Below, piece by piece: positions 52,958-64,000 of a stretch of 64,000 nucleotides of DNA. Below the pieces are notes generated by a model. That model saw only the letters and a list, made by a program, of their open reading frames with translations. It ran no database searches and was not told the origin of the DNA. Position 1 is the first letter of the stretch, and each line of letters opens with the position of its first letter. Both the position numbers and the translations under genes were made by a program. Origin of the DNA: Molanna angustata (lineage: Eukaryota; Arthropoda; Insecta; Trichoptera; Molannidae); contig OY754972.1 of NCBI GenBank assembly GCA_963576475.1, positions 27,562,424 through 27,626,423 on the forward strand, given 5' to 3'.

Positions 52958-54072
52958 TAGGGAATGCAATCCCGCAGGACGATGTCAATCCAGGTATTTG
53001 CGGGACTGAACAATCTTAGTACCGCTGGATCCAGGTATTTGCGGGATCCAGCAGGGTGGACTTAGATATCTTATCAATCGTATAATAAAGACCTAATTAA
53101 TACCTCGATCTACCAACCTTTTTTTTAGAGTTTTAAATTTATACCTAATCAAACAAGTTCTTTGGGACATTTTAAATGGTTTATTAACATACTTACCTTT
53201 AGTTAGACATAAATTAGCAAAGAATAAAATGAGACATAAATTTATATTTCAAATTAAATTTAAATAATAACGTTCACACGATAAACAATATTCTTGTACA
53301 ATAAGCATCATAAGTTTAAACATTATTTTGGAAATAGCTTCGTAAAAAAGTTAAAGTATTGTGTCGTCTGATAAACGGCTTCTGATATTGGACACAAGGT
53401 AGCCAGCAGCTGAAAAAGCTTGTTCAGATTCCACGCTGGTTGGCACAATAGTCATTTGCGCATTGTAAGTGAATTGAAGGTATGTACCTTTCCACTGGAC
53501 TCGAAATAATTCATTTTCTTCTTAATCAAAACCTCAATGTTGCTCATATTGCCAGATCTAGATTGTTGGGCTGTTGATCTCGAACTCTTCATACTAATCA
53601 AAGTAAGTTTGAGTTCGTCTTGAAGTGACATTGGTGCTGCTGCTGCGTATGTCTCCAGATTAGCGAGAGGAGTGTCGTCATCCTAAGGATCATCAGCGTC
53701 AGCAGGAGCAGTGGCTTCTGCGTTGTTACCCGTGTCCGTGTACTCTAGCCTTTCGACTATAGTTTTGACTGTCTTGCATATTAAACTTTTTGAAGGTAGA
53801 CTAAATGTGTCATCAACATTAATAAATTGACTTCTGTCTTCTTCGTACTTATATGGATCATGTAAGTATATAATAAAACCGCTGTCAAGTTAGTTCGCCG
53901 CTCTGAAATCCGTTTCCTCAACGAATCAACAAAGAGTAACACGTATGAACTACGCTTCTCTGTAATCTCGCCAGTCCAGCGGGATCCCGTAAAATTTTCG
54001 ACCGAGATTAGTCCCGCAAAATGTCTGCGGGATCTCGGTATTTCGGGATCCCGTTCGGGATTGCATTCCTTA
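52958..54072 (-). mobile_element. hAT element remnant, 1115 bp
   Basis: The ends TAGGGAATGCAATCCCG and (reverse) TAAGGAATGCAATCCCG are inverted repeats. The flanks CATGTAAC and CATGTTTA share CATGT, a possible decayed 8-bp duplication. CGGGATC-type repeats cluster near both ends. The interior encodes the C-terminal part of a hAT transposase on the - strand. Confidence 0.75.
53356..53960 (-). pseudogene. hAT transposase C-terminal part, decayed
   Basis: On the - strand a broken frame reads acidic linker pieces, then an IEVLIKK segment, and, after a shift, VPTSVESEQAFSAAGYLV and SRLSDDTI followed by a stop. This is the hAT dimerisation domain (consensus P-x-S-x-x-x-ER-x-FS-x-AG). The BED finger and the catalytic DDE region are not present. 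Stops and at least one frameshift interrupt it. Confidence 0.75.
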
Positions 54073-54279
54073 CATGTTTACCTGTTTAGGTGAACTCTCG
54101 TTCACCTGTTTGGCTTTGGGCCCTCGGGATACCAAGTTACCTGATCTTGGTTACCGAGGACTGGGTTGTGCTGCCGATCAAGTTAGATGAACCTGTTGGT
54201 GGTCACCCAGGATAGGCTATGCCGGTCTATATAGGCTTTAGGTATTTCAATCTGTTTGCCTATCCCCAAGCGAAGGTAT

Positions 54280-54698
54280 TGTAATGACTGTGTAGGTACT
54301 TACCTAACACAGCACTACGTACATATAGATATTAAATATTATAGTAAAACACAGGTAATTGTATGACAGAAATCAAAAGATAATGGTGCAATTACTTACA
54401 TGAATTTATTTGGATAAGTGACTCTAATACATTGAAAATAGTTGACTTAGTAAATATTTATATTTTAAATTAGAATAATATACGATGATTACGCGGATTG
54501 AAAACTATGAGGTCGCAAGGACAGCGCGACCGCGATAACTGGTACTGGGTAGATCGAATGGCCGCTCCCGATCTGAGGCGTCTTTATATAGGGCTGAATC
54601 GTCCGGATTCAGACACTAGCGCGCGCCATATCACCCCCTTTCCAGTCGATTCGACGATATCCTTGCTTCCCCAATAGTCCTTACAGCATTCTGTAACA
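54280..54698 (-). repeat. Probable 3' LTR of the gypsy-like element
   Basis: On the - strand the block starts TGTTACAGAATGCTG, has a TATA box (CCCTATATAAAGACG), an AATAAA-like signal (CCAAATAAATTC) and ends ...CATTACA, giving TG...CA borders. No polypurine tract is obvious before it and no second copy exists in the window, so the borders are tentative. Confidence 0.4.
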
Positions 54699-54929
54699 AT
54701 AGAAAAAAAATTTAAAACATTTGTTGATTCGACATGAGGAAAAATTAAGTTTTTTTTTATTTTTGGCATGAGGTAAAAAATATTTCTTTGGTATTAGATA
54801 AAAATGTTTCTTTGTTATGTTGACATAATAATGGAAAAAAATATAGCATACTTTCATGCTGTATGAGTTCTCCAATACAATTTTAATTCTTTATAATTAC
54901 ATTCCTTGGTATCAAAAAATAAATAAATT

Positions 54930-55265
54930 AACTAGTCATTACTTCTGAGTTGGTTTACATATAGGTACATAAAATTTAAATTAATTACTCTTTACTTCTG
55001 AGTTTATAAGTACTTAGTTTTACATATTACATTATACACAAAATTTTAAATAATTACTCATTACTTATGAGTTTGTACGTGCTTTTTTTTACACATTAAA
55101 TTATACACAAGACTTAAATAATTACTCATTACTTATGAGTTTGTGAGTGCTTATTTTTACATATTAAATTATTCACAAGATTTTAAATAATTACTCATTG
55201 CTTATGAGCTTGTAAGTGCTTATTTTTACATATTAAATTATACACAAGATTTTAATTAATTATAT
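54930..55265. repeat. 69-bp tandem repeat, about 4 units
   Basis: ATTACTCATTACTTATGAG recurs with anchors at about 55000, 55069, 55137 and 55206, plus a shorter first unit at 54947. It lies between the pol remnant and the putative LTR, in what would be the 3' untranslated region. Confidence 0.8.
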
Positions 55266-55418
55266 TATTTTATTCAATGCACTTTACTGTGAGGTGCTAC
55301 AAATTGAATAAAACAGTTATATTATATTATAACGAATGCACTTTGTGTTACATATTTTACATAGATTATAAATATTTTCATAGATATATGAAAAGAAAAA
55401 AAATATAAGTTACTTAAC

Positions 55419-56798
55419 TTAAAAAAATCTGTAGCTTGTGAATCTTTCAGGGAAGTACACTCTTCTTCCAGCTCTGGTGGTTGTGTGTGATTGCTGTGAT
55501 GAAGTGGCTTCTGACGTAGTGGCGTTGTTATTCTGCGGAATAGACATCCTTCTCTGCTCTGGGGAAGTGGCTTGTCTGTTGTTCATCTCATCGCAGGGGT
55601 CCATACTCTCATTTAGGAAGAAGGCTGGTTTTAGACGATCTAATGAAATTTTTCTACTTTTTCCCTTGATATTTATAGTGGCTGTTTTATCATCCCTCTC
55701 TTGCACTAAGTAAGGTCCATCATAAGGTTTCTGAAGAGGGCGTCTCACTGCGTCGTTTCTTAGAAAGACGTATTTTGTATGGTTCATCTGCTTGTGCACG
55801 AATGTTTTTAATCTGCTATGATTTGAGATTGGAATGGGGCGAATTTTTGACATCATTGTTTGTAGTCTCTGTCCATAGGTGTCTGGTTCCTCTGGTGGTC
55901 TGTCTTCTTCCTCCATCTTAACTTGATTATAAGCTCTAGCCAAATCTATTTTGCTGAATATTGTTGATCCGTGGAGCTTATGTGAAAAGTCCTGAAGTTG
56001 TGGTATCGGATACTTGTCCGGCTTGGTAATTGAATTCAGTCGTCTGTAGTCTCCACACATTCTGTAGTTTCCATCTGGTTTCTTAACCATGTGAAGTGGG
56101 CTTGACCAATTGCTCTTTGAGGGTCTGCATATGCCTTGCTCGACCATGTATGCAAACTCTTTTTTTGCTATCTCTACTTGCATCGGGTTTAATCTTCTCA
56201 CTTTTGATGTGACAGGCGGTCCTCTTGTTTGAATGTGGTGTGTTACGTTGTGTTTCGATTCATTTGGTGTCATGTTTGCTCTCGTCAGATTCGGATATTT
56301 TTGTAAAATTGTTTTAAATTTTAATGCTGCTTGCACCGTTGCTATGTCTATGACTGATGTCTTGTACATGAATCCTCTTGTTGTTATACCTGTTGTTTTA
56401 TCTATTAACAGTTTTCTTTTTAAATCAACTAAAATATCATAATTTGTAAGGAAGTCCGCTCCGATAATTGGCTTTGTTACATCGGCTATTACAAACTTCC
56501 ATTTATGATTTCTGCGAAGCCCGAGATTTAAATTTATAACTTTATGACCGTATGTTGGTATCACTGTTCCGTTTGCGGCGTATATTGGAGTGATGATGCT
56601 GTCTGTAGAGATCGTTGCTTTGTCACTTTTGTGATATCTCGGTATTATACTGATCTCAGCACCAGTATCGATTAGGTATTTGACGCCGGTGGCTATATCT
56701 GGCATGAAGAGACGATGTTTCATTTGCGACGGTGTTGTCTCGCACACCTGTCGCAGTTTTAGTTTTCCGGAAGATTGAAAGTGCAGGGTAGTTGACAA
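55419..56798 (-). pseudogene. Ty3/gypsy pol remnant: protease, partial RT, fused integrase tail
   Basis: A 459-codon open frame. Retropepsin: YLIDTGAEISIIPR near residue 40 and IIGADFLTNYDILV near 110. The RT N-terminus follows: GICRPSKSNWSSPLHMVKKP, GNYRMCGDYRRLN, FSKIDLARAYNQVKM. After KMEEED the sequence jumps to RPPEEPDTYGQR and a segment typical of the integrase C-terminus (FVHKQMNHTKYVFLR, PYDGPYLVQ, SLDRLKPAFF). The RT catalytic YxDD, RNase H and the integrase core are absent, about two thirds of pol. The join, near 55905, keeps the frame open. It cannot support retrotransposition. Confidence 0.85.
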
Positions 56799-58070
56799 TA
56801 TCTTGCGTTAATTCCAAATTTTTGATGTGGTATGCATATATCTTCCTTCTTGTTATTATTATTATTAGGCATATAATTTTTATTATTATTATTTTTATTT
56901 TTATAATTTCGATTATTGTTTTGTCGGTTGTGATAAGAATTATTATTATAATTATTATAACGGTTTCTACTAGACGATCTTGATCTGGAACGTTCTCTTT
57001 CTTGATTATTATAAAATGGTCTTGATTGCCTTTGCTGAAGTTCTAGTCCTAATATTTTGTCAGTCAAAATTTGAATTTGCTGCTGCATTCCAATAAGAAG
57101 TTGAACTGTGTTTGGATCGTTATGTGCATGGTTATTCATTGAAGATGTAGATGGTAAATTTATCGATTGTATTTCAGCTCTATTGTTCACCTCCATAATT
57201 CTGTCTGCTGTAGTTGCGATTATCATGATGTCGTCAGTATTAATTGCTGTGATGATTTCTTGAATTCTATGCGGAAGTCTCTCTATCCAAAGTCTTTTGA
57301 TGAGTGCGTCGTTGTTTAATGTTGGTCCTGCGAGATTTGTCATTTTTCTTAATAGTTCCGATGGTGTGTTATCTCCCAATTGCATCCCGTGTAGTAGATG
57401 TGTGAGTAGGGTTGCCAGATGGTATCCTAAAGGAGGACATGTCCTCCTTTTCGACAAATTGTCCTCCCTTACCTACCGTATGTCCTCCTTTTGCGTTGAT
57501 TGTTATCCAATATAATTTAAAAAACATGTCTAGGTACTAAAGATTTTTATACATATTTCATAAAAGAGCACCAAGAACTTATTACAAAAAAAAATATGTT
57601 TTGGTGAAACATGATGTTTAAAATGAAGTGAATTTATTATAAAAAATCTTGTTTCATTGTTAATAGTTTAAGTAGTGACTAAACTATATTATACAAGTTA
57701 TATAGCGACTGCATTGAAGATATAAAAAAATCAAGAAATAAAGTAAATTATGAGACGATGAAAATTCTTCGATATGCGTCTGTAGGTATGGCGTTTTTTT
57801 GTCATTGTCCTCCTTTTTAAGGAAAATCCTCCTTTTTTGTGCTATTTGTCCTCCTTTTTCAAATTTCCATCTGGCAACCCTATGTGTGAGTCTTTTTTCT
57901 TCCGATTCTTGTAGACGGTTCAATAACACATTACACCCAACTGTTGATAGTATGTATATAGTAAAAGAATACGTAAAAATCCATGTATTTTATATTTCCA
58001 TGTTTTAAGTCTGGCTCTGTGAGACGATTAATATCATAAGCAGATCGTAAGTCTCCAGAATGTGGCAGCT
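56759..58070 (-). pseudogene. Ty3/gypsy gag remnant interrupted by a hAT MITE
   Basis: The - strand reads LLNRLQESEEKRLTH near 57929-57883 and then, after the 476-bp MITE, LLHGMQLGDNTPSELLRKMT, LIKRLWIERLPHRI, a LQQRQSRPFYNN and Arg/Ser/Asn-rich stretch, and a Cys/His-bearing end (CIPHQKFG and CQLPC). The gag-like order (capsid helix, basic region, knuckle-like end) is clear. It overlaps pol by 40 bp in another frame, as usual in this superfamily. Upstream of 57929 the frame is broken, and no 5' LTR or primer site was seen up to 58260. Confidence 0.8.
57407..57882. mobile_element. Non-autonomous hAT MITE, 476 bp, inside gag
   Basis: TAGGGTTGCCAGATGG at 57407-57422 is exactly complementary to 57867-57882. 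TGTGTGAG flanks both sides (57399-57406 and 57883-57890), a perfect 8-bp target duplication. GTCCTCCTTTT-like motifs occur repeatedly next to both ends (57441, 57460s, 57480s; 57807, 57828, 57848), a likely transposase-binding array. No coding of its own. Confidence 0.95.
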
Positions 58071-58341
58071 TGTTACTGGTGCGTGTAAAATAATTATTTG
58101 ACATTGTACCTGTTAGTTGCCCGTGAAGCTACATAAAATAAAAAGTTATAATATAATATTATGCTGATTAATTATTTAAATTAATCAAATGACAGAACGA
58201 ACGCGTATAATATGTCAAATGACAAATGTCAACCACGGTGGACGGTGCTGCCAGGACTTAAATTTTTAGATATTATTGGAGAGTTGCACGAAAAAAATAT
58301 GAATCCTTATGAAGAAGGGGTTGAAAAATAACATTGTTTTT
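58071..58341. other. Unassigned sequence upstream of the gag remnant
   Basis: An AT-rich stretch with a palindrome around 58170-58190 (TTAATTATTTAAATTAA). It could hold the remains of the gypsy 5' end, but nothing matches the putative 3' LTR. Confidence 0.4.
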
Positions 58342-58748
58342 ACTCCTCACTACCCCAAGGGGATTTATGAATTCGCAATTTTTAAAGTAATTTTTATTGC
58401 AGATTATCAACTAGTATCATGCTGGGATTGCATTCTGAAAGTTTCATCACAATGTATCTGTGTGTGTGTGCTGTGTACTTTTTTTAACTGTCAAATATTT
58501 CAAAGTGACTCCCATGCTCAGGAAACTCGAAATAATTTGTTATTTTTATTTTCAAATTGCTAAAAGGGCACATCACGTTCATAAAATGTTATTAATAAAT
58601 ATCAATTTTTCATAATAATATATTTAAATAATAAAAGAATTAAACTCACTCATTTCATAAAAAAATTGCCGAAAACTTTCTATAGAAACTTTGAATACTC
58701 TATAGTGACTTGTTAGTGAGGAGTTTAGCGTTGGCCACAACCCACTCG
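58342..58748 (+). mobile_element. Short Helentron-like element, complete ends
   Basis: Begins ACTCCTCACTA (58342-58352) after a T run. TAGTGAGGAGT (58714-58724) is its exact complement. GTTGGCCACAAC and CCCACTCG follow before TTTT, as in copy 3 of the satellite-bearing family. At about 407 bp it has no satellite. It is the best small model for the family's borders. Confidence 0.8.
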
Positions 58749-59172
58749 TTTTGTTATGATTTCAATAAAGAAAGTAATAAAAAAATATTACATTTAAAAA
58801 AAACATATTGAAAACTTACAAGTAAAATCAAAACCTCCACAGTGAGAATATTAGTAAGAGGGGGCAATACAAAATGGCTTCCAAAAATGGCAGTTATGTC
58901 AACAGCTTTACAATAACACTAATTATTTATTAAGTTAACTATATTTTACATTCCAAATAAATAAAATTCAATAATATTAAACTTAGCCATAAAAAAATAC
59001 TCCTTCTAAAATACTGCTTAGTATTTTTTAAGGTGGCCGTAAATGATTTGTCATATGACAGTAAGGTGTAGTTTGTTTTTGGGGCGTGCGGGTTGTTTCA
59101 TCCTTAGCAACAAACCTTCAGTTGGGTATTTGGTCACTCAATGCACGTATACATACATATTGTGAACTTTTT
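58749..59172. other. Spacer, nothing recognised
   Basis: About 420 bp of AT-rich sequence between two elements of the Helentron-like family, without coding or repeat signal. Confidence 0.5.
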
Positions 59173-62100
59173 ACTCTCCACACTATGGAATAGGGGAGAG
59201 TCATGATTTCGCAAAATTTAAGCGTATTTTTTTTACATCAATTTCTCAATGGGTATCATGTAGAGAATGCACACTATGAGTTTCGTCGTGATGTGTTTGT
59301 GTGTATGGCGTATACGCCGTACGCCGTAGCATTTATCTTTTTTGTGTCCTCTCTACAGCCCAAACTATAAGTCCGATCGACTTCATATTAACATCATATG
59401 TGTAAAGTGCAAAGACCTAGAGCTGATTAGTTTTCCATAGACAACTTTTGATTTCTTCTCTATGAATTCATCATTTACGTTGTTTTTTTTTTGTGTCCTC
59501 TCTGCAGCCCAAACTATAAGTCCGATTGACTTCATATTGATATCACATGTGTTAAGTCCATAAACTTAGAGCTGATTAGTTTTCCATAGACAACGGTTCA
59601 TTTTTTCCCAATGTTTCTTTATGATTTCATCTATTAAAACTGAAAAAATGCTCTCACAACCTGGAAATTAGAGATATTTTAATTTGGTTTCAACTATTTA
59701 TACAACACCAAGAATCTTCATAAAATTGTATTCAAAGTTGGTCAATGTTAAAAGAAAAATATTCAACGGTTTCAAAAATTATATTTTATTTAATGGATAT
59801 TTGTATGAAACTTATATGTAACAAGAGATTTTTTTTATATTTGGCAATGTTCAGTTCATTGATTTCATATTGATATAAGAATATTAATAGCTTGAACTTA
59901 GAACTGATTAGCTTTTCATAGATATCATAAAATTTCTTCATATGATATCACGTGTCAACATTGTCAAAATGCTCTAACGCTCTTTAAAACAAAATTTATC
60001 TGCTTTTTTTAAAATATTTCATACAACATAAGCATTCTTCACTATACTGCATTAATAGTTTGTCTATCTTAACATAAAAATATACTATCGGAAGAAAATT
60101 TATATTCCTGATAGTAACATTTAGTATGAATATAAATGTAATTAGATAAATTTCTATGTATGGAAACGTTCAGTAATTTGATTTCATGTTATAATGTAAA
60201 GAGCTTGAACATAGAACTGATTAGCTTTCCATAAATAACAAAAAAAATCTTCATATGATATCACGTGTCAAAATTTTGAAAATGCTCTCGCGTTCTTTAA
60301 AACAAAGTTTATCTGCTTTTTTAAAAATATTTCATACAACATAAGCATTCTTCACTATACTGCATTAATAGTTTGTCTATCTTAACATAAAAATATACTA
60401 TCGGAAGAAAATTTATATTCCTGATAGTAACATTTAGTATGAATATAAATGTAATTAGATAAATTTCTATGTATGGAAACGTTCAGTAATTTGATTTCAT
60501 GTTATAATGTAAAGAGCTTGAACATAGAACTGATTAGCTTTCCATAAATAACAAAAAAAATCTTCATATGATATCACGTGTCAAAATTTTGAAAATGCTC
60601 TCGCGTTCTTTAAAACAAAATTTATCTGCCTTTTTTAAAATACTTCATACAACATAAGCATTCTTCACTATACTGCATTAATAGTTTGTTTATCTTAACA
60701 TAAAAATATACTATCGGAAGAAAATTTACATTCCTGGTAGTAACATTTAGTATGAATAAAAATGTAATTAGATAAATTTCTATGTATGGAAAAGTTCAGT
60801 AATTTGATTTCATGTTATAATGTAAAGAGCTTGAACATAGAACTGATTAGCTTTCCATAAATAACAAAAAAATTCTTCATATGATATCATGTGTCAAAAT
60901 TTTGATAATGCTCTCGCGTTCTTTAAAACAAAATTTAACTGCTTTTTTAAAAATATTTCATACAACATAAGCATTCTTCACTATACTGCATTAATAGTTT
61001 GTCTATCTTAACATAAAAATATACTATCGGAAGAAAATTTATATTCCTGATAGTAACATTTAGTATGAATATAAATGTAATTAGATAAATTTCTATGTAT
61101 GGAAACGTTCAGTAATTTGATTTCATGTTATAATGTAAAGAGCTTGAACATAGAACTGATTAGCTTTCCATAAATAACAAAAAAAATCTTCATATGATAT
61201 CACGTGTCAAAATTTTGAAAATGCTCTCGCGTTCTTTAAAACAAAATTTATCTGCCTTTTTTAAAATATTTCATACAACATAAGCATTCTTCACTATACT
61301 GCATTAATAGTTTGTTTATCTTAACATAAAAATATACTATCGGAAGAAAATTTACATTCCTGGTAGTAACATTTAGTATGAATAAAAATGTAATTAGATA
61401 AATTTCTATGTATGGAAAAGTTCAGTAATTTGATTTCATGTTATAATGTAAAGAGCTTGAACATAGAACTGATTAGCTTTCCATAAATAACAAAAAAAAT
61501 CTTCATATGATATCACGTGTCAAAATTTTGAAAATGCGCTCGCGTTCTTTAAAACAAAATTTATCTGCTTTTTTAAAAATATTTCATACAACATAAGCAT
61601 TCTTCACTATACTGCATTAATAGTTTGTTTATCTTAACATAAAAATATACTATCGGAAGAAAATTTATATTCCTGGTAGTAACATTTAGTATGAATAAAA
61701 ATGTAATTAGATAAATTTCTATGTATGGAAAAGTTCAGTAATTTGATTTCATGTTATAATGTAAAGAGCTTGAACATAGAACTGATTAGCTTTCCATAAA
61801 TAACAAAAAAAATCTTCATATGATATCACGTGTCAAAATTTTGAAAATGCTCTCGCGTTCTTTAAAACAAAATTTATCTGCTTTTTTAAAAATATTTCAT
61901 ACAACATAAGCATTCTTCACTATACTGCATTAATAGTTTGTTTATCTTAACATAAAAATATACTATCGGAAGAAAATTTATATTCCTGGTAGTAACATTT
62001 AGTATGAATAAAAATGTAATTAGATAAATTTCTATGTATGGAAAAGTTCAGTAATTTGATTTCATGTTATAATGTAAAGAGCTTGAACATAGAACTGATT

Positions 62101-64000
62101 AGCTTTCCATAAATAACAAAAAAATTCTTCATATGATATCATGTGTCAAAATTTTGATAATGCTCTCGCGTTCTTTAAAACAAAATTTAACTGCTTTTTT
62201 AAAAATATTTCATACAACATAAGCATTCTTCACTATACTGCATTAATAGTTTGTCTATCTTAACATAAAAATATACTATCGGAAGAAAATTTATATTCCT
62301 GATAGTAACATTTAGTATGAATATAAATGTAATTAGATAAATTTCTATGTATGGAAACGTTCAGTAATTTGATTTCATGTTATAATGTAAAGAGCTTGAA
62401 CATAGAACTGATTAGCTTTCCATAAATAACAAAAAAAATCTTCATATGATATCACGTGTCAAAATTTTGAAAATGCTCTCGCGTTCTTTAAAACAAAATT
62501 TATCTGCCTTTTTTAAAATATTTCATACAACATAAGCATTCTTCACTATACTGCATTAATAGTTTGTTTATCTTAACATAAAAATATACTATCGGAAGAA
62601 AATTTACATTCCTGGTAGTAACATTTAGTATGAATAAAAATGTAATTAGATAAATTTCTATGTATGGAAAAGTTCAGTAATTTGATTTCATGTTATAATG
62701 TAAAGAGCTTGAACATAGAACTGATTAGCTTTCCATAAATAACAAAAAAAATCTTCATATGATATCACGTGTCAAAATTTTGAAAATGCGCTCGCGTTCT
62801 TTAAAACAAAATTTATCTGCTTTTTTAAAAATATTTCATACAACATAAGCATTCTTCACTATACTGCATTAATAGTTTGTTTATCTTAACATAAAAATAT
62901 ACTATCGGAAGAAAATTTATATTCCTGGTAGTAACATTTAGTATGAATAAAAATGTAATTAGATAAATTTCTATGTATGGAAAAGTTCAGTAATTTGATT
63001 TCATGTTATAATGTAAAGAGCTTGAACATAGAACTGATTAGCTTTCCATAAATAACAAAAAAAATCTTCATATGATATCACGTGTCAAAATTTTGAAAAT
63101 GCTCTCGCGTTCTTTAAAACAAAATTTATCTGCTTTTTTAAAAATATTTCATACAACATAAGCATTCTTCACTATACTGCATTAATAGTTTGTTTATCTT
63201 AACATAAAAATATACTATCGGAAGAAAATTTATATTCCTGGTAGTAACATTTAGTATGAATAAAAATGTAATTAGATAAATTTCTATGTATGGAAAAGTT
63301 CAGTAATTTGATTTCATGTTATAATGTAAAGAGCTTGAACATAGAACTGATTAGCTTTCCATAAATAACAAAAAAATTCTTCATATGATATCATGTGTCA
63401 AAATTTTGATAATGCTCTCGCGTTCTTTAAAACAAAATTTAACTGCTTTTTTAAAAATATTTCATACAACATAAGCATTCTTCACTATACTGCATTAATA
63501 GTTTGTCTATCTTAACATAAAAATATACTATCGGAAGAAAATTTATATTCCTGATAGTAACATTTAGTATGAATATAAATGTAATTAGATAAATTTCTAT
63601 GTATGGAAACGTTCAGTAATTTGATTTCATGTTATAATGTAAAGAGCTTGAACATAGAACTGATTAGCTTTCCATAAATAACAAAAAAAATCTTCATATG
63701 ATATCACGTGTCAAAATTTTGAAAATGCTCTCGCGTTCTTTAAAACAAAATTTATCTGCATTAATAGTTTGTCTATCTTAACATAAAAATATACTATCGG
63801 AAGAAAATTTATATTCCTGGTAGTAACATTTAGTATGAATAAAAATGTAATAAGATAAATTTCTTATGTATGGAAAAGTTCAGTAATTTGATTTCATGTT
63901 ATAATGTAAAGAGCTTGAACATAGAACTGATTAGCTTTCCATAAATAACAAAAAATTTCTTCATATGATATCACATGTCAAAATGGTTAAAATGCTCTAA
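59173..64000 (+). mobile_element. Helentron-like satellite-bearing element, copy 4 (runs off the end)
   Basis: Begins ACTCTCCACAC after CTTTTT. The GTACGCC tract is minimal (TATACGCC, then one unit). The same three 5' modules follow, then more than 13 monomers of 313 bp. The 3' terminus lies beyond 64000, but the last monomer has the variant ATAAGATAAATTTCTTATG seen only in the terminal monomers of copy 3, so the end is probably close. Confidence 0.75.
59870..64000. repeat. 313-bp satellite with a 4-monomer (1252-bp) higher-order repeat
   Basis: The variant TTTGATAATGCTCTCG with AATTTAACTGC recurs at 60901, 62153 and 63405, exactly 1252 bp apart, four monomers each. Between them the monomer types follow the same order (GAATATAAATG or GAATAAAAATG; AACGTTCAG or AAAGTTCAG; TGCTCTCG or TGCGCTCG). 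A monomer near 63757 has an internal deletion of about 55 bp. Confidence 0.93.

Noticed and set aside
53280..54070. Domesticated host gene of the ZBED/hAT type
   Set aside because: Stops and frameshifts lie in the frame and the flanks are transposon ends, so it is a decayed transposon.

Overview
This is eukaryotic nuclear DNA, almost certainly from an insect. It is AT-rich, its exons have GT/AG borders, and it is dense in transposable elements (TEs). The order cannot be decided from the window. The one host gene recognised is a membrane adenylyl cyclase of the type 2/4/7 class, closest in my reading to Drosophila Ac76E. Fifteen coding exons lie on the + strand between 8954 and 38767, and their phases join correctly at every junction. 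They run from the end of the C1a catalytic domain, through a long Ser/Thr/Pro-rich C1b insert and membrane cassette M2, into most of C2a. The first exons lie before the window and the last C2a exon or exons lie beyond it, so the final visible intron is longer than 25 kb.

Layout. 1-8953: upstream intron with LINE tails, two tRNA-derived SINEs, a long (ATTT)n tract and no exon. 8954-19757: three exons separated by LINE debris, including a nest of elements at 10540-12305. 19758-25819: an intron holding a complete P-element-like transposon (20049-25645) with 36-bp terminal inverted repeats, a 7-bp target duplication and an uninterrupted 917-codon THAP transposase. 25820-38767: twelve exons, with an exon-4 segment duplicated out of order and a fivefold 109-bp duplication of the splice acceptor and start of the first C2a exon. 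38768-49040: LINE and MITE fragments, then three head-to-tail copies of a rolling-circle-like element filled with a 313-bp satellite. 49041-58760: hAT MITEs, LINE ends, a decayed hAT transposase, and a Ty3/gypsy remnant with a large internal deletion and a hAT MITE inside gag. 59173-64000: a fourth satellite-bearing copy that runs off the end.

The two most notable structures are the fivefold duplicated 3' splice site in the catalytic C2a domain, where only the most downstream acceptor keeps the frame open, and the satellite-bearing element family. That family has 11-bp terminal/subterminal inverted repeats whose arms co-vary between two subfamilies, a 3' hairpin, and T-flanked insertion sites. 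These fit a non-autonomous Helentron (HINE) that is generating satellite DNA. Coordinates of LINE and SINE fragments are approximate; exon and MITE borders were placed base by base.
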